DNA from: Bradyrhizobium zhengyangense
GTDB lineage: Bacteria; Pseudomonadota; Alphaproteobacteria; Rhizobiales; Xanthobacteraceae
Length of the DNA stretch: 64,000 bases
Direction of reading: 5' to 3'
Assembly (NCBI RefSeq): GCF_022012435.1
Contig: NZ_JAKLUA010000015.1
Coordinates: 117,043 to 181,042 of the forward strand
Numbering within the stretch: the first letter of the stretch is position 1; every line of letters starts with the position of its first letter. Made by a program: the position numbers and the translations under genes. Of the stretch, positions 52,040-62,347 are shown piece after piece. The notes beneath the pieces were generated by a model. The model was not told where the DNA came from. It worked only from the letters and a program-made list of their open reading frames with translations, and made no database searches.

Positions 52040-52531
52040 TTATGCCGCATTGATCGCGATGCGCTTCACGCCCTCGCGCGGCTTGTCCGATTTGGGCAAC
52101 GAGACAGTCAGGACACCGTTCTTGAACGTCGCCTCAACCTTGTCTTCCTGCACATCGTCGAGCGGAATCTGGCGCTCGAAGGCGCCGTAATACCGCTCGC
52201 TGAAGTATCGGCCTTCTCCATGGTCCTCGGCCTTCTTCTCGCCGCGGATCGTCAGGACGCCATTGGTGATTTCCACCTGAACGTCCTTTTCGGTCATCCC
52301 CGGCAGTTCGGCCGACACGGTCAGTGCCTTGTCCGTTTCGCTGAGCTCGACCTTCGGCCAGCCAAAGCGACCTTCCATCGACGACGACAGGCCCGGGCTG
52401 CCAAAGCCGCGGAACACATCGTCGAACAGACGGTTCATTTCACGGTGCAGTGTCAGGAAGGGATCGAAGCTGTCGCGGGCGGGCGCAAGCTCCTGCGGTT
52501 TCGACCAAGGAATGAGATCACGAATAGCCAT
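52040..52531 (-). CDS. hspC: Hsp20/alpha-crystallin small heat-shock protein
   Basis: 163 residues: MAIRDLIPWSKPQELAPARD, then the alpha-crystallin domain with WPKVELSETDKALTVSAELP, GEKKAEDHGEGRYFSERYYG and the conserved FERQIPLDDVQEDKVEATFK, FKNGVLTVSLPKSDKP. It has the A-x-x-x-n-G-V-L motif and C-terminal IAI anchor. By type and position it corresponds to the class B HspC of Bradyrhizobium (name by synteny). ATP-independent holdase in the cytoplasm; second gene of the hspB unit. Confidence 0.93.
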   Translation of the reverse strand: MAIRDLIPWSKPQELAPARDSFDPFLTLHREMNRLFDDVFRGFGSPGLSSSMEGRFGWPKVELSETDKALTVSAELPGMTEKDVQVEITNGVLTIRGEKKAEDHGEGRYFSERYYGAFERQIPLDDVQEDKVEATFKNGVLTVSLPKSDKPREGVKRIAINAA

Positions 52532-52612
52532 TGTTTTACCTCACTTGTTCATGGGGACAGGGGTGCGGACGCTTCAAGCGCCGCACGCCCCGTCTCGATG
52601 CTGCAATCGCGC

Positions 52613-53071
52613 CTAAGCTGCCTTCTTTTGCGCGATCTGGGGTGAGGAAGAAGCCGCCGTTCCGATCTCGATACGGCGCGGCTTCATCGCTTCCGGCACC
52701 TCGCGCACGAGATCAATGATCAGCAGACCGTCTTGGAACGAGGCCTGCTTGACCTGGACATAGTCAGCGAGGTTGAACACACGCCGGAACGGACGGGCCG
52801 CGATACCTTGGTAAAGGTATTCGCGCGCGCCACCGTCTGGCTTCTTGCCCTCAACGGTCAGCACGTTCTGTTCCGCCGTCACGGCGATGTCCTGAACACC
52901 GAAGCCGGCCACTGCCAGCGTGACCCGGTAGTGGTCTTCGCCGAAACGTTCAATGTTGTAGGGGGGATAGTTGTCTTCGGTCGCCTGACGCAGCGTTGAA
53001 TCGACGAGGTCTGCCAGGTGATCGAAGCCAATCGTGGAGCGCCACAGCGGCGCGAAGTCGAGTGTCCTCAT
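52613..53071 (-). CDS. hspB: Hsp20/IbpA-type small heat-shock protein
   Basis: 152 residues from ATG at 53071 (GGAGG 8 bp upstream). MRTLDFAPLWRSTIGFDHLA is the class A signature; the crystallin core has YPPYNIERFGEDHYRVTLAV, NVLTVEGKKPDGG, YLYQGIAARPFRRVFNLADY and FQDGLLIIDLVREVPEAMKP. A ROSE RNA thermometer precedes it, so translation rises with heat. The name hspB is by synteny with Bradyrhizobium. It binds unfolding proteins in the cytoplasm. Confidence 0.93.
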   Translation of the reverse strand: MRTLDFAPLWRSTIGFDHLADLVDSTLRQATEDNYPPYNIERFGEDHYRVTLAVAGFGVQDIAVTAEQNVLTVEGKKPDGGAREYLYQGIAARPFRRVFNLADYVQVKQASFQDGLLIIDLVREVPEAMKPRRIEIGTAASSSPQIAQKKAA

Positions 53072-53180
53072 AGCCAAGTCCTCCAAAGAGCAAGATGGAT
53101 ACGAAGGAACGCCAGGCCGTGTTTACGGAACGGTCCGAAGCCCGGTCCGGCGCCCGTACCGGACCCTAAACTGGCGTCCG
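53072..53180 (-). promoter_or_regulatory. ROSE RNA thermometer in the hspB leader
   Basis: The minus-strand leader ends CATCTTGCTCTTTGGAGGAC then TTGGCT before the ATG. The anti-Shine-Dalgarno stretch TTGCT-C pairs with GGAGGA, and the conserved TTGCTC...TTGGAGGA core plus upstream GGTCCGG/CCGGACC stems match ROSE elements. Melting on heating frees the ribosome-binding site. A weak -35/-10 (TTGAAA at 53232-53227) lies farther upstream. Confidence 0.9.
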
Positions 53181-53287
53181 GCACACCGCTCTCGCGGCGA
53201 AAAATGACTTAAAAAATGGAAGATGATTTCAAGAGGGTTGCTCAAAAAAATCTTCAAGTTCCGGTCATGCCGCAATTTCAATCCAGG

Positions 53288-53476
53288 TTACGCGGCCTCG
53301 GCGTAAGGCAGGCGGGCCAGTTGTGCTTCAGCATCATTGCGCAGGCGCATGAGGCGAGCGCGATCCTCAGAAGTTAGGTCGCTCGCAGGCAAGAGCCTTT
53401 CGCAATGCGAAATAACGCGTCTCTGGCTTTCGATCAGAAACGCAACCGCGCCGCCAACAACGGGTTCAAACGGCAT
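53288..53476 (-). CDS. Small hypothetical protein (62 aa)
   Basis: ATG at 53476, with GAGGA 6 bp ahead. MPFEPVVGGAVAFLIESQRR with VISHCERLLPASDLTSEDRA and RLMRLRNDAEAQL. Mainly helical, with one short hydrophobic segment. It lies between hspB and the 128-aa gene. Function unknown. Confidence 0.6.
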   Translation of the reverse strand: MPFEPVVGGAVAFLIESQRRVISHCERLLPASDLTSEDRARLMRLRNDAEAQLARLPYAEAA

Positions 53477-53493
53477 GAAATTCCTCACACAGC

Positions 53494-53880
53494 TCAGACG
53501 GAAGTTTGGAGCGGCCGGATCGGCCGGCCGCTCCACCCGGACTGGCTGGTTGCAGGCGGGGCCCCCTCGCGCTGGGTCGGCAAAAGATCGAACCTCAGCC
53601 GGGGCGCATCCAGGACCGGCGAAAGCAGCGTATCCACCTTCATCGTGGAAGGCGCCTGCGGCCAGGTCAGCCAGGGCATCGTGTCCAGGTACGGAATCGG
53701 CGGCAAGGCAATTTGTTCGAAGCCGCTTTTTGCCGCCCGTAGCGGTGACGTCGCTTCCGACCCTCGCGCCGCAAACGGCGCCAGCGCCACGACACCACCG
53801 AGCGTTACTGCGAGGAGATTGATTAGGGTTTTGTGGGTGCCCTCCGCCCGAGCGGAGAATGTGAATTGATCCTTGATCAT
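53494..53880 (-). CDS. Secreted or membrane-anchored hypothetical protein (128 aa)
   Basis: MIKDQFTFSARAEGTHKTLI, then the hydrophobic segment NLLAVTLGGVVALAPFAARG, then a polar/Pro-rich mature part with IALPPIPYLDTMPWLTWPQA. Located just downstream of groEL on the same strand; in Bradyrhizobium a small orf also occupies this position. The heat-shock context suggests a role in stress, unproven. Confidence 0.6.
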   Translation of the reverse strand: MIKDQFTFSARAEGTHKTLINLLAVTLGGVVALAPFAARGSEATSPLRAAKSGFEQIALPPIPYLDTMPWLTWPQAPSTMKVDTLLSPVLDAPRLRFDLLPTQREGAPPATSQSGWSGRPIRPLQTSV

Positions 53881-53933
53881 CTCATGCTCCTATCGTTCGA
53901 AAACAGATCCAGATGCCTTTCTGGATGTGAGGG

Positions 53934-53959
53934 TGGGCCCGGCCGATCAGCCGGGCCCA
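53934..53959 (-). terminator. Hairpin after groEL
   Basis: TGGGCCCGGC (53934-53943) pairs perfectly with GCCGGGCCCA (53950-53959), loop of six. It lies 8 bp after the groEL stop. There is no T-run, so it may be a processing or stability hairpin as much as a terminator. Confidence 0.55.
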
Positions 53960-53966
53960 ATGCGCG

Positions 53967-55586
<1,620 letters not shown>

Positions 55587-55621
55587 TTTGAAAATCTCCC
55601 TTCTCTTCGATGACTGTCAGC

Positions 55622-55936
55622 TCACGCTGCCGTCTTGAGCGCTTCGGCCTTTTCGACCACGCCCAGAAGGTCGCTCTCCTTCATGATCAGCAGCTCCTTG
55701 CCGTCGATCTTGACCTCGGTGCCCGACCACTTCGCAAACAGCACGCGGTCGCCGGTCTTGACGTCGAGCGGCACGAGTTGGCCCTGCTCGTTGCGAACTC
55801 CTGGGCCGACGGCGATGATCTCGCCCTGCTGCGGCTTCTCCTTGGCAGTGTCGGGAATGATGATGCCGCCAGACGTTTTCTCTTCGGCATCAATGCGGCG
55901 CACGAGCACGCGATCGTGCAATGGACGGAAATGCAT
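55622..55936 (-). CDS. groES: Co-chaperonin GroES
   Basis: 104 residues from MHFRPLHDRVLVRRIDAEEK (AGGAGG six bases upstream; an earlier ATG overlaps that site). The mobile loop TSGGIIIPDTAKEKPQQGEI and the domain end LLIMKESDLLGVVE are typical. Caps GroEL. It starts the groESL operon, with candidate RpoH-type promoter sites 70-110 bp upstream. No CIRCE operator is visible, so HrcA control is unlikely. Confidence 0.96.
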   Translation of the reverse strand: MHFRPLHDRVLVRRIDAEEKTSGGIIIPDTAKEKPQQGEIIAVGPGVRNEQGQLVPLDVKTGDRVLFAKWSGTEVKIDGKELLIMKESDLLGVVEKAEALKTAA

Positions 55937-56007
55937 GCACATCCTCCTCAATCAGGTTCAGCGATGTTCAAAATCCGGGTCCGGAAACGGCCCCCGGGCG
56001 GAAAACG

Positions 56008-56046
56008 AACTGGGAGTCGAATCGGCCCCGTTCAAGACCGCTCAAG
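56008..56046 (-). promoter_or_regulatory. Candidate RpoH (sigma-32) promoter region of groESL
   Basis: On the minus strand two -35-like elements lie close together: CTTGAG (56046-56041), spaced 15 bases from CCGATT, and CTTGAA (56036-56031), spaced 17 from CCAGTT. The alphaproteobacterial RpoH -35 is CTTG.., -10 resembles CC.AT.T. A perfect match is lacking. Confidence 0.45.
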
Positions 56047-56226
56047 TGAAATTTTTTTTTGCCCGTAACGGCGCCCTTGCATTCGGACCAAAGCTTCTGG
56101 GATGAACCAAGGGCTTGCCGTCAACGATTGGTAAACCGTGCACGCGTTGCGCTAAGTTCTTGCCGTGCCGCTGATTTCGATAATCCGCATTTCGTGCGCC
56201 GGCGCCACAATTTTTTCGGCCCCCTC

Positions 56227-56254
56227 TTGAAACCGAAAACGGTTTTGCTAATTT
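56227..56254 (+). promoter_or_regulatory. Sigma-70-like promoter of hspA
   Basis: TTGAAA (56227-56232), 16 bases, TAATTT (56249-56254), about 20 bp before the ROSE element. This fits the known scheme in which a housekeeping promoter is followed by thermometer control. Confidence 0.55.
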
Positions 56255-56275
56255 TCCGACGCCACAGAAAATGTG

Positions 56276-56370
56276 GGGTTCGGACGCCTCATGGGTCCGG
56301 ATCAATGAGACGGGCACCGGTCGTGTCCGGTGCCGCTCGTAACCATCTTGCTCTTTTGGAGGATTTGGCT
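56276..56370 (+). promoter_or_regulatory. ROSE RNA thermometer in the hspA leader
   Basis: Stems GGTTCGGACGCC...GGGTCCGGATC and CGGGCACCGG...CCGGTGCCGC are followed by CCATCTTGCTCTTTTGGAGG then ATTTGGCT and the ATG. The TTGCTC / GGAGGA pairing and the distance to the start are as in Bradyrhizobium ROSE. It should hide the ribosome-binding site at low temperature. Confidence 0.93.
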
Positions 56371-56829
56371 ATGCGCAATTACGACTTCTCACCTCTTTGG
56401 CGTTCGAGCATCGGATTCGACCGCCTCTTTGACCTCGCAGAAATGGCGCAGCATGCCGGCGAGAATAACTACCCACCTTACAACATCGAACGCCTCTGCG
56501 AAGACCGCTATCAAATTTCGCTGGCGGTTGCGGGCTTCGCGCCAAGCGATATCGCAATCACGGCTGAACAGAACGTGGTCGTGATCGCGGGCAGCAAGCC
56601 GGATCATGCCGAGCGGAATTTCATCCATCGCGGCATCTCTACCCGCAATTTCAAGCGAAAGTTCAATCTGGCGGATTACGTCCAGGTCAAGAGCGCATCC
56701 TTCGAGAACGGGCTGCTCAAGGTCGACCTGGTCCGCGAGATTCCGGATGCCATGAAACCGCGTCGGATCGCGATAAACGGCGCGCCAGCTGACAATGTCC
56801 AAAAACTAGAGACCAAGGCAGCGGCGTAA
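56371..56829 (+). CDS. hspA: Hsp20/IbpA-type small heat-shock protein
   Basis: 152 residues: MRNYDFSPLWRSSIGFDRLF, NNYPPYNIERLCEDRYQISL, NVVVIAGSKPDHAERNFIHR and ISTRNFKRKFNLADYVQVKS, FENGLLKVDLVREIPDAMKP. Class A type, about 60% like hspB by eye. It follows the ROSE element and precedes rpoH, with two small genes between. The name hspA is by synteny. Confidence 0.94.
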   Translation: MRNYDFSPLWRSSIGFDRLFDLAEMAQHAGENNYPPYNIERLCEDRYQISLAVAGFAPSDIAITAEQNVVVIAGSKPDHAERNFIHRGISTRNFKRKFNLADYVQVKSASFENGLLKVDLVREIPDAMKPRRIAINGAPADNVQKLETKAAA

Positions 56830-56899
56830 TCAGGCTGCCTGATCGGCGCCGCGCGCGTTTGCGCGGCTGCCGCCATTTGTCAACGAACAGGAGGATCCA

Positions 56900-57571
56900 A
56901 TGCGGCTGACGACCGCGGACGATAGCACGCGTCTGCCGACCAGCGACGGCCGACGTTACTTTCGTCGGACCAAGCGCGGCAACTCTACACGACGCGAGAG
57001 AGAAGCAGTCATGACTGGCCACCATATCGAACGGCTTCGCGCGCACCGAAACAATATTCGCCGTTATCGCAGGCTCCTCGAAACGTCTCTCACAGATCTT
57101 GAACGAGGCTATATCGAGCGACGATTGCTTGACGAACGAGCTTCCGTGAAGGATCTCCTGCGAGAGGCCTACCCGTATTGCCTGTCACTCCGGACGACGA
57201 AACCCGGGGCAGATCAGCACACAACGCCATTGGAGTTGACGGAGTTCCTGCATCCGGCCGGCGCTTTTGAGCATCCCCTGGATGTACTCGATGATCCCGA
57301 TCTCACCGCGTACGAGAAGCGGGCCATCTTGTCCTCCTGGCTCGCGGATCACTGCCTCGGCGAAGATCGCTCCCACCTGATCCCGCGCCACGACGATACG
57401 AGCGCCCAGCTCGAAGATATCGTCGATGCGCTGTGTGATCTCTCCTCGCAAACGGAGACCGAGAGGCTCGATCATGAATGCGGGCCGGATCAAAAGGATC
57501 GGCGGACAGGACCCCAGTTCCCTTCAGGGCGTCGGCATCATGACGACCTCTGGAGGACAAATCGATGCTGA
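56900..57571 (+). CDS. Two-domain protein fusing the 49991- and 51623-type modules (223 aa)
   Basis: CAGGAGG six bases before the ATG. Residues about 45-90 (NNIRRYRRLLETSLTDLERG, YIERRLLDERA) match the 105-aa protein at 49991. Residues about 110-165 (LHPAGAFEHPLDVLDDPDLT, AYEKRAILSSWLADH) match the 111-aa protein at 51623. So one gene on the hspA-rpoH arm corresponds to two separate genes around degP. It has no membrane segment and an Asp/His-rich end. Overlaps a 34-aa gene by seven bases. Function unknown; the fusion suggests the two small proteins act together. Confidence 0.75.
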   Translation: MRLTTADDSTRLPTSDGRRYFRRTKRGNSTRREREAVMTGHHIERLRAHRNNIRRYRRLLETSLTDLERGYIERRLLDERASVKDLLREAYPYCLSLRTTKPGADQHTTPLELTEFLHPAGAFEHPLDVLDDPDLTAYEKRAILSSWLADHCLGEDRSHLIPRHDDTSAQLEDIVDALCDLSSQTETERLDHECGPDQKDRRTGPQFPSGRRHHDDLWRTNRC

Positions 57572-57669
57572 AGGATCCCGCTGATGTTGCCGCACTAGTC
57601 GGATCAGTCGGATGCCTTTTGAGCATGGCGGTCATTGCAAGAGTGCTTTCGAGAGCAACCCTTCGCTGA
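57565..57669 (+). CDS. Microprotein with a hydrophobic helix (34 aa)
   Basis: ATG at 57565, overlapping the stop of the preceding gene, with GGAGGA 8 bp ahead. MLKDPADVAALVGSVGCLLS then MAVIARVLSRATLR. A single hydrophobic helix with a basic end. Translational coupling to the 223-aa gene is likely, and rpoH follows 50 bp later. Confidence 0.5.
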   Translation: MLKDPADVAALVGSVGCLLSMAVIARVLSRATLR

Positions 57670-57718
57670 TCGCCGCTCCATACCGGCCTTACCTTATGAG
57701 AGCCACTGCGAGGGGCAC

Positions 57719-58675
57719 ATGTACAACACGTATTCTCGGCCACTGCCTTCGATTGCAACCGGACTGACTCACTATCTCGCTCAGATCAAGAAATTTCCGA
57801 TCCTGACCCAGGAAGAGGAGACCCAATTCGCGAGACGTTGGCGCCAACTGGGGGATCGCGAAGCGGCCTATCGCCTCGTCACAAGCCACCTGCGCCTTGT
57901 TGCAAAGGTTGCGATGCGATACCGCGGTTACGGATTGCCCATCGCCGACATCGTTTCCGAAGGCAATATCGGATTGATGCAGGCCGTGCGACGCTTCGAC
58001 CCAGAACGAGGGGTTCGTCTTTCAACGTTCGCATTGTGGTGGATCAGGGCGACGATTCAGGAATACGTACTTCGATCCTGGTCGATGGTGAAGGTTTCAA
58101 CAAACAACGCACAAAAGAAACTCTTCTTCAAACTACGGCAAGCTAAGCGTGCGATCTCGGCTGTCGAGGACGGAGATCTGCATCCTGAGCAGGTTCAAGC
58201 AATTGCTGCGCGCCTCGAGGTGCCGGAACGAGAGGTAGTAGACATGGACCGGCGCCTGCGCGGCGACGTATCCCTGAATTCCCGCACTCACGACGATCCG
58301 GACGCCGACGAAGCGATAGAACGGCTTGTAGACCCCTCGCCTGCACAAGACGACAAGCTGGCTGATGAACACGAATTGGTCCAACGCCGACAAGCGTTGC
58401 GAGCCGCTATCCAGACGCTTGGTCCGCGCGAGCGACACATCTTCACTGCGCGCCAGTTGACCGATACGCCTCCAACACTGGAGGAACTCGCGGCAGAATA
58501 TGGAGTATCCCGCGAGAGGGTCCGCCAAATAGAGCAGCGAGCATTTGAGAAGATAAGGCTGGCAATGCAACCGGCCGGCAATTCTTTGAAGCCGCGACAA
58601 CTGGTCGCAAGTAATGCCATGTCGATCCAATCGACACAAGAAAATCGAGAGAGACCTCTTTCGGCGAGTTACTGA
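57719..58675 (+). CDS. rpoH: RNA polymerase heat-shock sigma factor (RpoH)
   Basis: 318 residues from MYNTYSRPLPSIATGLTHYL (AGGGGC upstream). Region 2 has HLRLVAKVAMRYRGYGLPIA, DIVSEGNIGLMQAVRRFDPE and RLSTFALWWIRATIQEYVLR (region 2.4). The RpoH box is at QKKLFFKLRQAKRAI. Region 4 has LGPRERHIFTARQLTDTPPT and LAAEYGVSRERVRQIEQRAF. The C-terminal extension is typical of rhizobial RpoH1. Directs transcription of groESL and other heat genes. Its leader shows no ROSE of its own, so expression may depend on the hspA transcript. Confidence 0.96.
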   Translation: MYNTYSRPLPSIATGLTHYLAQIKKFPILTQEEETQFARRWRQLGDREAAYRLVTSHLRLVAKVAMRYRGYGLPIADIVSEGNIGLMQAVRRFDPERGVRLSTFALWWIRATIQEYVLRSWSMVKVSTNNAQKKLFFKLRQAKRAISAVEDGDLHPEQVQAIAARLEVPEREVVDMDRRLRGDVSLNSRTHDDPDADEAIERLVDPSPAQDDKLADEHELVQRRQALRAAIQTLGPRERHIFTARQLTDTPPTLEELAAEYGVSRERVRQIEQRAFEKIRLAMQPAGNSLKPRQLVASNAMSIQSTQENRERPLSASY

Positions 58676-58838
58676 ATTTAACGATATCTAGGCCGTGAAC
58701 GCATGAACCTCCCGGGCGGACCGATTGCCACAGTACGCTATGCACCATAGCAACCAAATTCTGCAGCGCAGCTGAATGACGCGAAGAGCCAATAGCGGAA
58801 ATTTGCGTTGGTTGAAGGTTCCGCGAACTGAGGCGAGC

Positions 58839-59255
58839 TTATTCTTTCGGCGGCGGCGCCTGGTTGATCAATTGAGAGACAGCCGTCACGACTTGGGCAG
58901 GCGCAAATGGCTTGTTCAGAAGAATGCTATTAGGTACGCCATGCGAGGGCCACTCGTCCGCCGCAGCGCCGGTCATGTAAATTACCGGCATCTCCGGATT
59001 AAGCTCCCTGGCCCGTTTGGCAACGTCCCAGCCCGTCAATTGGCCTTTCAAGTTAATATCGGTCAGGAGCGCTCGATACTTCGTAGGCGCGCCTTGAAGC
59101 AGTGCGACCGCCTTCTCACCAGATGCAACGATCTCGTTTTCAAATCCGCCCTCGGCAAGCGCGGCGTCGACAAGGTCTTGGATCAGAGAATCGTCTTCTA
59201 CCACTATATAGTACTGCGCTGTGCACAATCCATCTCCGCCGCACCAATGCGGCAA
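58839..59255 (-). CDS. CheY-like single-domain response regulator
   Basis: About 127-138 residues; the start may be the TTG at LCTAQYYIVVEDDSLIQDLV since residues 1-10 do not look coding. Phosphorylation pocket: EDD, the acceptor Asp in YRALLTDINLKGQLTGWDVA, Thr in MPVIYMTGAAADEW and Lys in ILLNKPFAPAQVV. No output domain, so it acts by protein contacts, typically with a histidine kinase, in general-stress or chemotaxis-type signalling. It lies just beyond rpoH on the opposite strand. A broken relative is at 27995. Confidence 0.87.
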   Translation of the reverse strand: MPHWCGGDGLCTAQYYIVVEDDSLIQDLVDAALAEGGFENEIVASGEKAVALLQGAPTKYRALLTDINLKGQLTGWDVAKRARELNPEMPVIYMTGAAADEWPSHGVPNSILLNKPFAPAQVVTAVSQLINQAPPPKE

Positions 59256-59596
59256 CTGCTAAGTGTTAAAGTGCACATAAGTTCCAGATGCGAAACCGGC
59301 CCGCGGGAATGTCAACTAAACCAATGGCACGTGTGGGGCCGCTCCGCGACCGGAAGAGTCCGACGGCTGAGCTAACCACGACCCGGTAGCTTCATGTATC
59401 CACTATGCGAGCATTGACGGCAAGCTCACGCACGAGCCCGCTTATGGTTGGGGTTTCCTTTTCACCTGCGTTTGCCGTCTCGGACGAGCGGACGGCCGCT
59501 GTCGCTTTTGCAGGACATCCGGACGCAGGCAAATCTCCCTCGCCACAATCTGCTCTGTCACGATCGGAAGCTTTTCGAGTGCCTCAAGCATCTGCT
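59256..59596. other. Intergenic stretch without a gene
   Basis: 341 bp between the CheY-like gene and the second integrase remnant. Frames present are shadows. Possible promoter of the CheY-like gene near 59260-59300 but no consensus. Confidence 0.4.
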
Positions 59597-59665
59597 TCAG
59601 TTTGGCGGCACTGGAATAACGCTCTTCCGCGACGTTGTCTCCACCATGGCCCAGAATGTCAGCAC

Positions 59666-60112
59666 GAGCGATTTAATTTCTGCACGATAGCGAAGAAATC
59701 CGAGACGAACCACTTCGCCGATCAGCGGAATTCTTCGCGTGGACTGCGGATTTTTGAGCGTCCGGTGTTCGTTTGGACGAACGAAAATGTAGGGGATCCC
59801 ACTCTCGTCCAACACATCATCGACATCGAGGCCGCAGAGTTCCTCGCGACGTGCCAACGTGTATCTCGCGAGATAAGGCACGATCGATAGAGCGTCGTGA
59901 TAGATCACCTCGCCCGGGACCACCCGGTTCTTCCATGTCTCCGGACTAAACATTCTTGAGGCTTTCACATCCCGTCCACGGCGGCTGTCGAAAAATCGAG
60001 GTCAGGTCTTCTGGAGAGAAGGGATTCCGTTCGTCTCGGGCTCGGCCCTTCTTCTTCGACAACAGCTTCGAAACGCCGGAGAACTCGGGAATCTTGTGCC
60101 CGCAAGCCTCGA
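59666..60112 (-). pseudogene. Tyrosine recombinase/integrase, internal fragment (copy 2)
   Basis: The fragment encodes YHDALSIVPYLARYTLARRE, ELCGLDVDDVLDESGIPYIF and NPQSTRRIPLIGEVVRLGFL, about 94% identical to copy 1 in DNA. A 25-base insertion with a TTCTT repeat at its ends interrupts the region before MVPGEV and shifts the frame. Neither the N-terminal nor the catalytic HxxR/GH/Tyr part is present. It forms the other boundary of the heat-shock block. Confidence 0.85.
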
Positions 60113-60180
60113 GGGGCTATCCGCAACCGTGGCACTAAGTGCAACCGCGAGTGGCGTAGCGTGATTGAGCAACGGTTAAA

Positions 60181-61208
60181 TCAGGGCTTGTCAAGGTTGG
60201 CTGGCGGACGGCGTCCCATCGGCTTCAGGCCAGCATTGAGACGAGCCAGCTGGGCCTCGGCGCATTCGCGGATCACGCCGAGCCAGCGATCGACGTTAGG
60301 CTGGCCGACGACCAGCGGATTTGCTGCAGCTGGCTTGGCATCGCGGATCGCAGCGACCCATTCCAGAGTCATGTCGGCGTGAGGATGGTTGGTGATACCC
60401 ACCTCGGCGCCCGCAGCGTCGGCAAGCCGACGGAAATCCTCGTCGGATTGAATGTATTGCCGCAGCGATTCGGCGTTGGTGGGAACCCCAATGCCACCCA
60501 AAAAGCCACGACGTGGGATTTACCGTGATCCTGGACCCGAAAGATCGAGGACAGGGTGCCTTGCGTATGGCCGGGCGTGATATGAAACGTGATGCTGGCG
60601 TCCCCCAATGTCAGCGTCTGGCCGTCCGCCAGCACCATGTCGCGTTGCGGCACGACGTCACGCCATTGTGGTGGGAAGCGATTGATGCCGTTGGCCATCA
60701 CATCCCAGTCGACTGCGCTGGCCACCAACCTCGCACCGAAGGTATCCCTGATATATTGGGCTCCGCCGAAATGATCACCATGGCCGTGTGTGATCACGAC
60801 ATATTTGACCTGTCCCGGATTCAGCCCGAGGTCGCGCAGCCCTTGGACGATGTAGGCCTTCGCTTCATCGGGATTGTTGAGCGAGTCGAAAAGGATAATC
60901 CCATCGCTCGTGGTCAGCGCCCAAGCCGAGACCTCCTGCGTGCCAACATAGTAGAAATTGTCGAACACCGGTGTCGGGCCGAGACGATTGCGAGCCTTGC
61001 GATCTGCGACCCGCGCCTCGTCCTCGGGGGAATGAATGTAACAAAGATGCTGCTGCACCGGCAGATAGAGGTCGCCCGCGAATTCACGGGCCTCAGCCAA
61101 GTGCGCGGCGACCGCAGGCGGGTCGGTCAGAGCAGCATTTTGCCCAAACAGCGCGGTGGACACCAGGCCAAGAGCAACACCGGCGATCATTCCAATGAAT
61201 TTGGGCAT
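60181..61208 (-). pseudogene. Class B3-like metallo-beta-lactamase-fold protein with a frameshift
   Basis: The signal peptide MPKFIGMIAGVALGLVSTAL is followed by FYYVGTQEVSAWALTTSDGI and the zinc motif ITHGHGDHFGGAQYI, then FHITPGHTQGTLSSIFRV. At SHVVAF one base is missing and the C-terminus GGIGVPTNAESLRQYIQSDE with GITNHPHADMTL continues in another frame. The fold is that of the subclass B3 lactamase relatives. Probably inactive unless the lesion is an error. Confidence 0.87.
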
Positions 61209-61280
61209 GGAGAGTTTCCCGTGAGCTGCTGCCGGTGAGAGGCTATGGGTAGCGAGCTTTCAATCGAAGTGTTGCAGACG

Positions 61281-62298
61281 CTAGCTCCCCGGACGGCTCG
61301 CGAGTTGGGGTACGAACATATCGCTCCACTTCGTCGGTTTAAGTTTGATCGACCCCGCTCGGTGCATGAATTCAGAGAACTGCATCATACCTGTCGGTAC
61401 TGTCGAGAAGCGCGTATCCGGATCCACGATCATGTCTTGGATTTCCACAGGGTCGACCTTGATCTTCGAACTCCTGGCGTAGATCTCGGCGGCCAGTTTT
61501 TTGTCCTTGGCGATGAGAGCTGTCGCGTCATCCATTGCATCAATGAAGGCCTGGGTCATCTTCGGATTGGCGTCTACGAACTTTTTCGGAGCGAAAGCGA
61601 CGTCAAGAGTGATGTTGCCGAGATAGTCGACCGAGTTTAGCACACGATGGATTCCGGGCGCCTTCGCTTCGATATATTGGAACGGTGGCGAAGTGAAATG
61701 CGAGTCAATCTCGGTCTTGCCGCTGCAGCGCTGTTAGGGCTTCGGGGTGGGGCAAGCTCACGGTCATCGGGTCCATCTTGGCAAAGTTCGTATCCCCAAA
61801 CTCCTTGGCCGCAATCGCCTGAAGCACCACGGCGGCGAGAGACGTCTTGATACCGGGCAGCGCGATCTTGTCTTTGCTGGTAAAGTCCTTCAGCGATTTG
61901 ATCTCTGGCTTGTTGGTGTTGAGCCAGAGCGAAGTCGAACTCATACCGGATACACCGACCACCTCGACATTCGGGATGCCCTTGGCCTTGGCCCAGAGTG
62001 TGATGAATCCGGGGGCGCCGGTGCCCGCGAAATCGAGCGTACCGGCCATCATCGCATCGTTTATGACGTTGCCGCCATCCAGCATGAGCCACGTCACCTT
62101 TATGTCGCCGAGCCCGGCCGTCTTGGCCCTCTTCTCCAGGAGTTGCTGATCCTGCATAACGATCAGCGGCAAATAGAGGATACCGAAACCCTTGGAGACG
62201 CGAACCTCGCTCACTTCTGCGCGGGCGATGCCCGAACAAAAGATTGCGCAGAGAGCCGCGGCAGCAAGCGCGCCCATAAAGCGGTTCTTCGATGACAT
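61281..62298 (-). pseudogene. ABC transporter substrate-binding protein (nitrate/sulfonate/taurine type), frameshifted
   Basis: MSSKNRFMGALAAAALCAIF then ARAEVSEV is the signal peptide. YLPLIVMQDQQLLEKRAKTA, NVINDAMMAGTLDFAGTGAP and LKDFTSKDKIALPGIK are typical of NrtA/SsuA/TauA-like binders. Near PEALTALQ one base is off. The C-terminus IHRVLNSVDYLGNITLDVAF and FAPKKFVDANPKMTQAFIDA follows in the next frame. The ligand is unknown, possibly a sulfonate or amine. First gene of an ABC operon with the permease and ATPase. Confidence 0.88.
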
Positions 62299-62347
62299 CT
62301 GGTATCCTCCCGTAGTGTGTCCATTCGGCTTTTATTAGTGACAGGCT

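Noticed and set aside
55952..56060. CIRCE operator upstream of groES
   Set aside because: I looked for TTAGCACTC-N9-GAGTGCTAA and found neither arm in this interval.
57670..57718. Third ROSE element before rpoH
   Set aside because: The leader lacks the TTGCTC and TTGGAGGA core; the ribosome-binding site is a plain AGGGGC.
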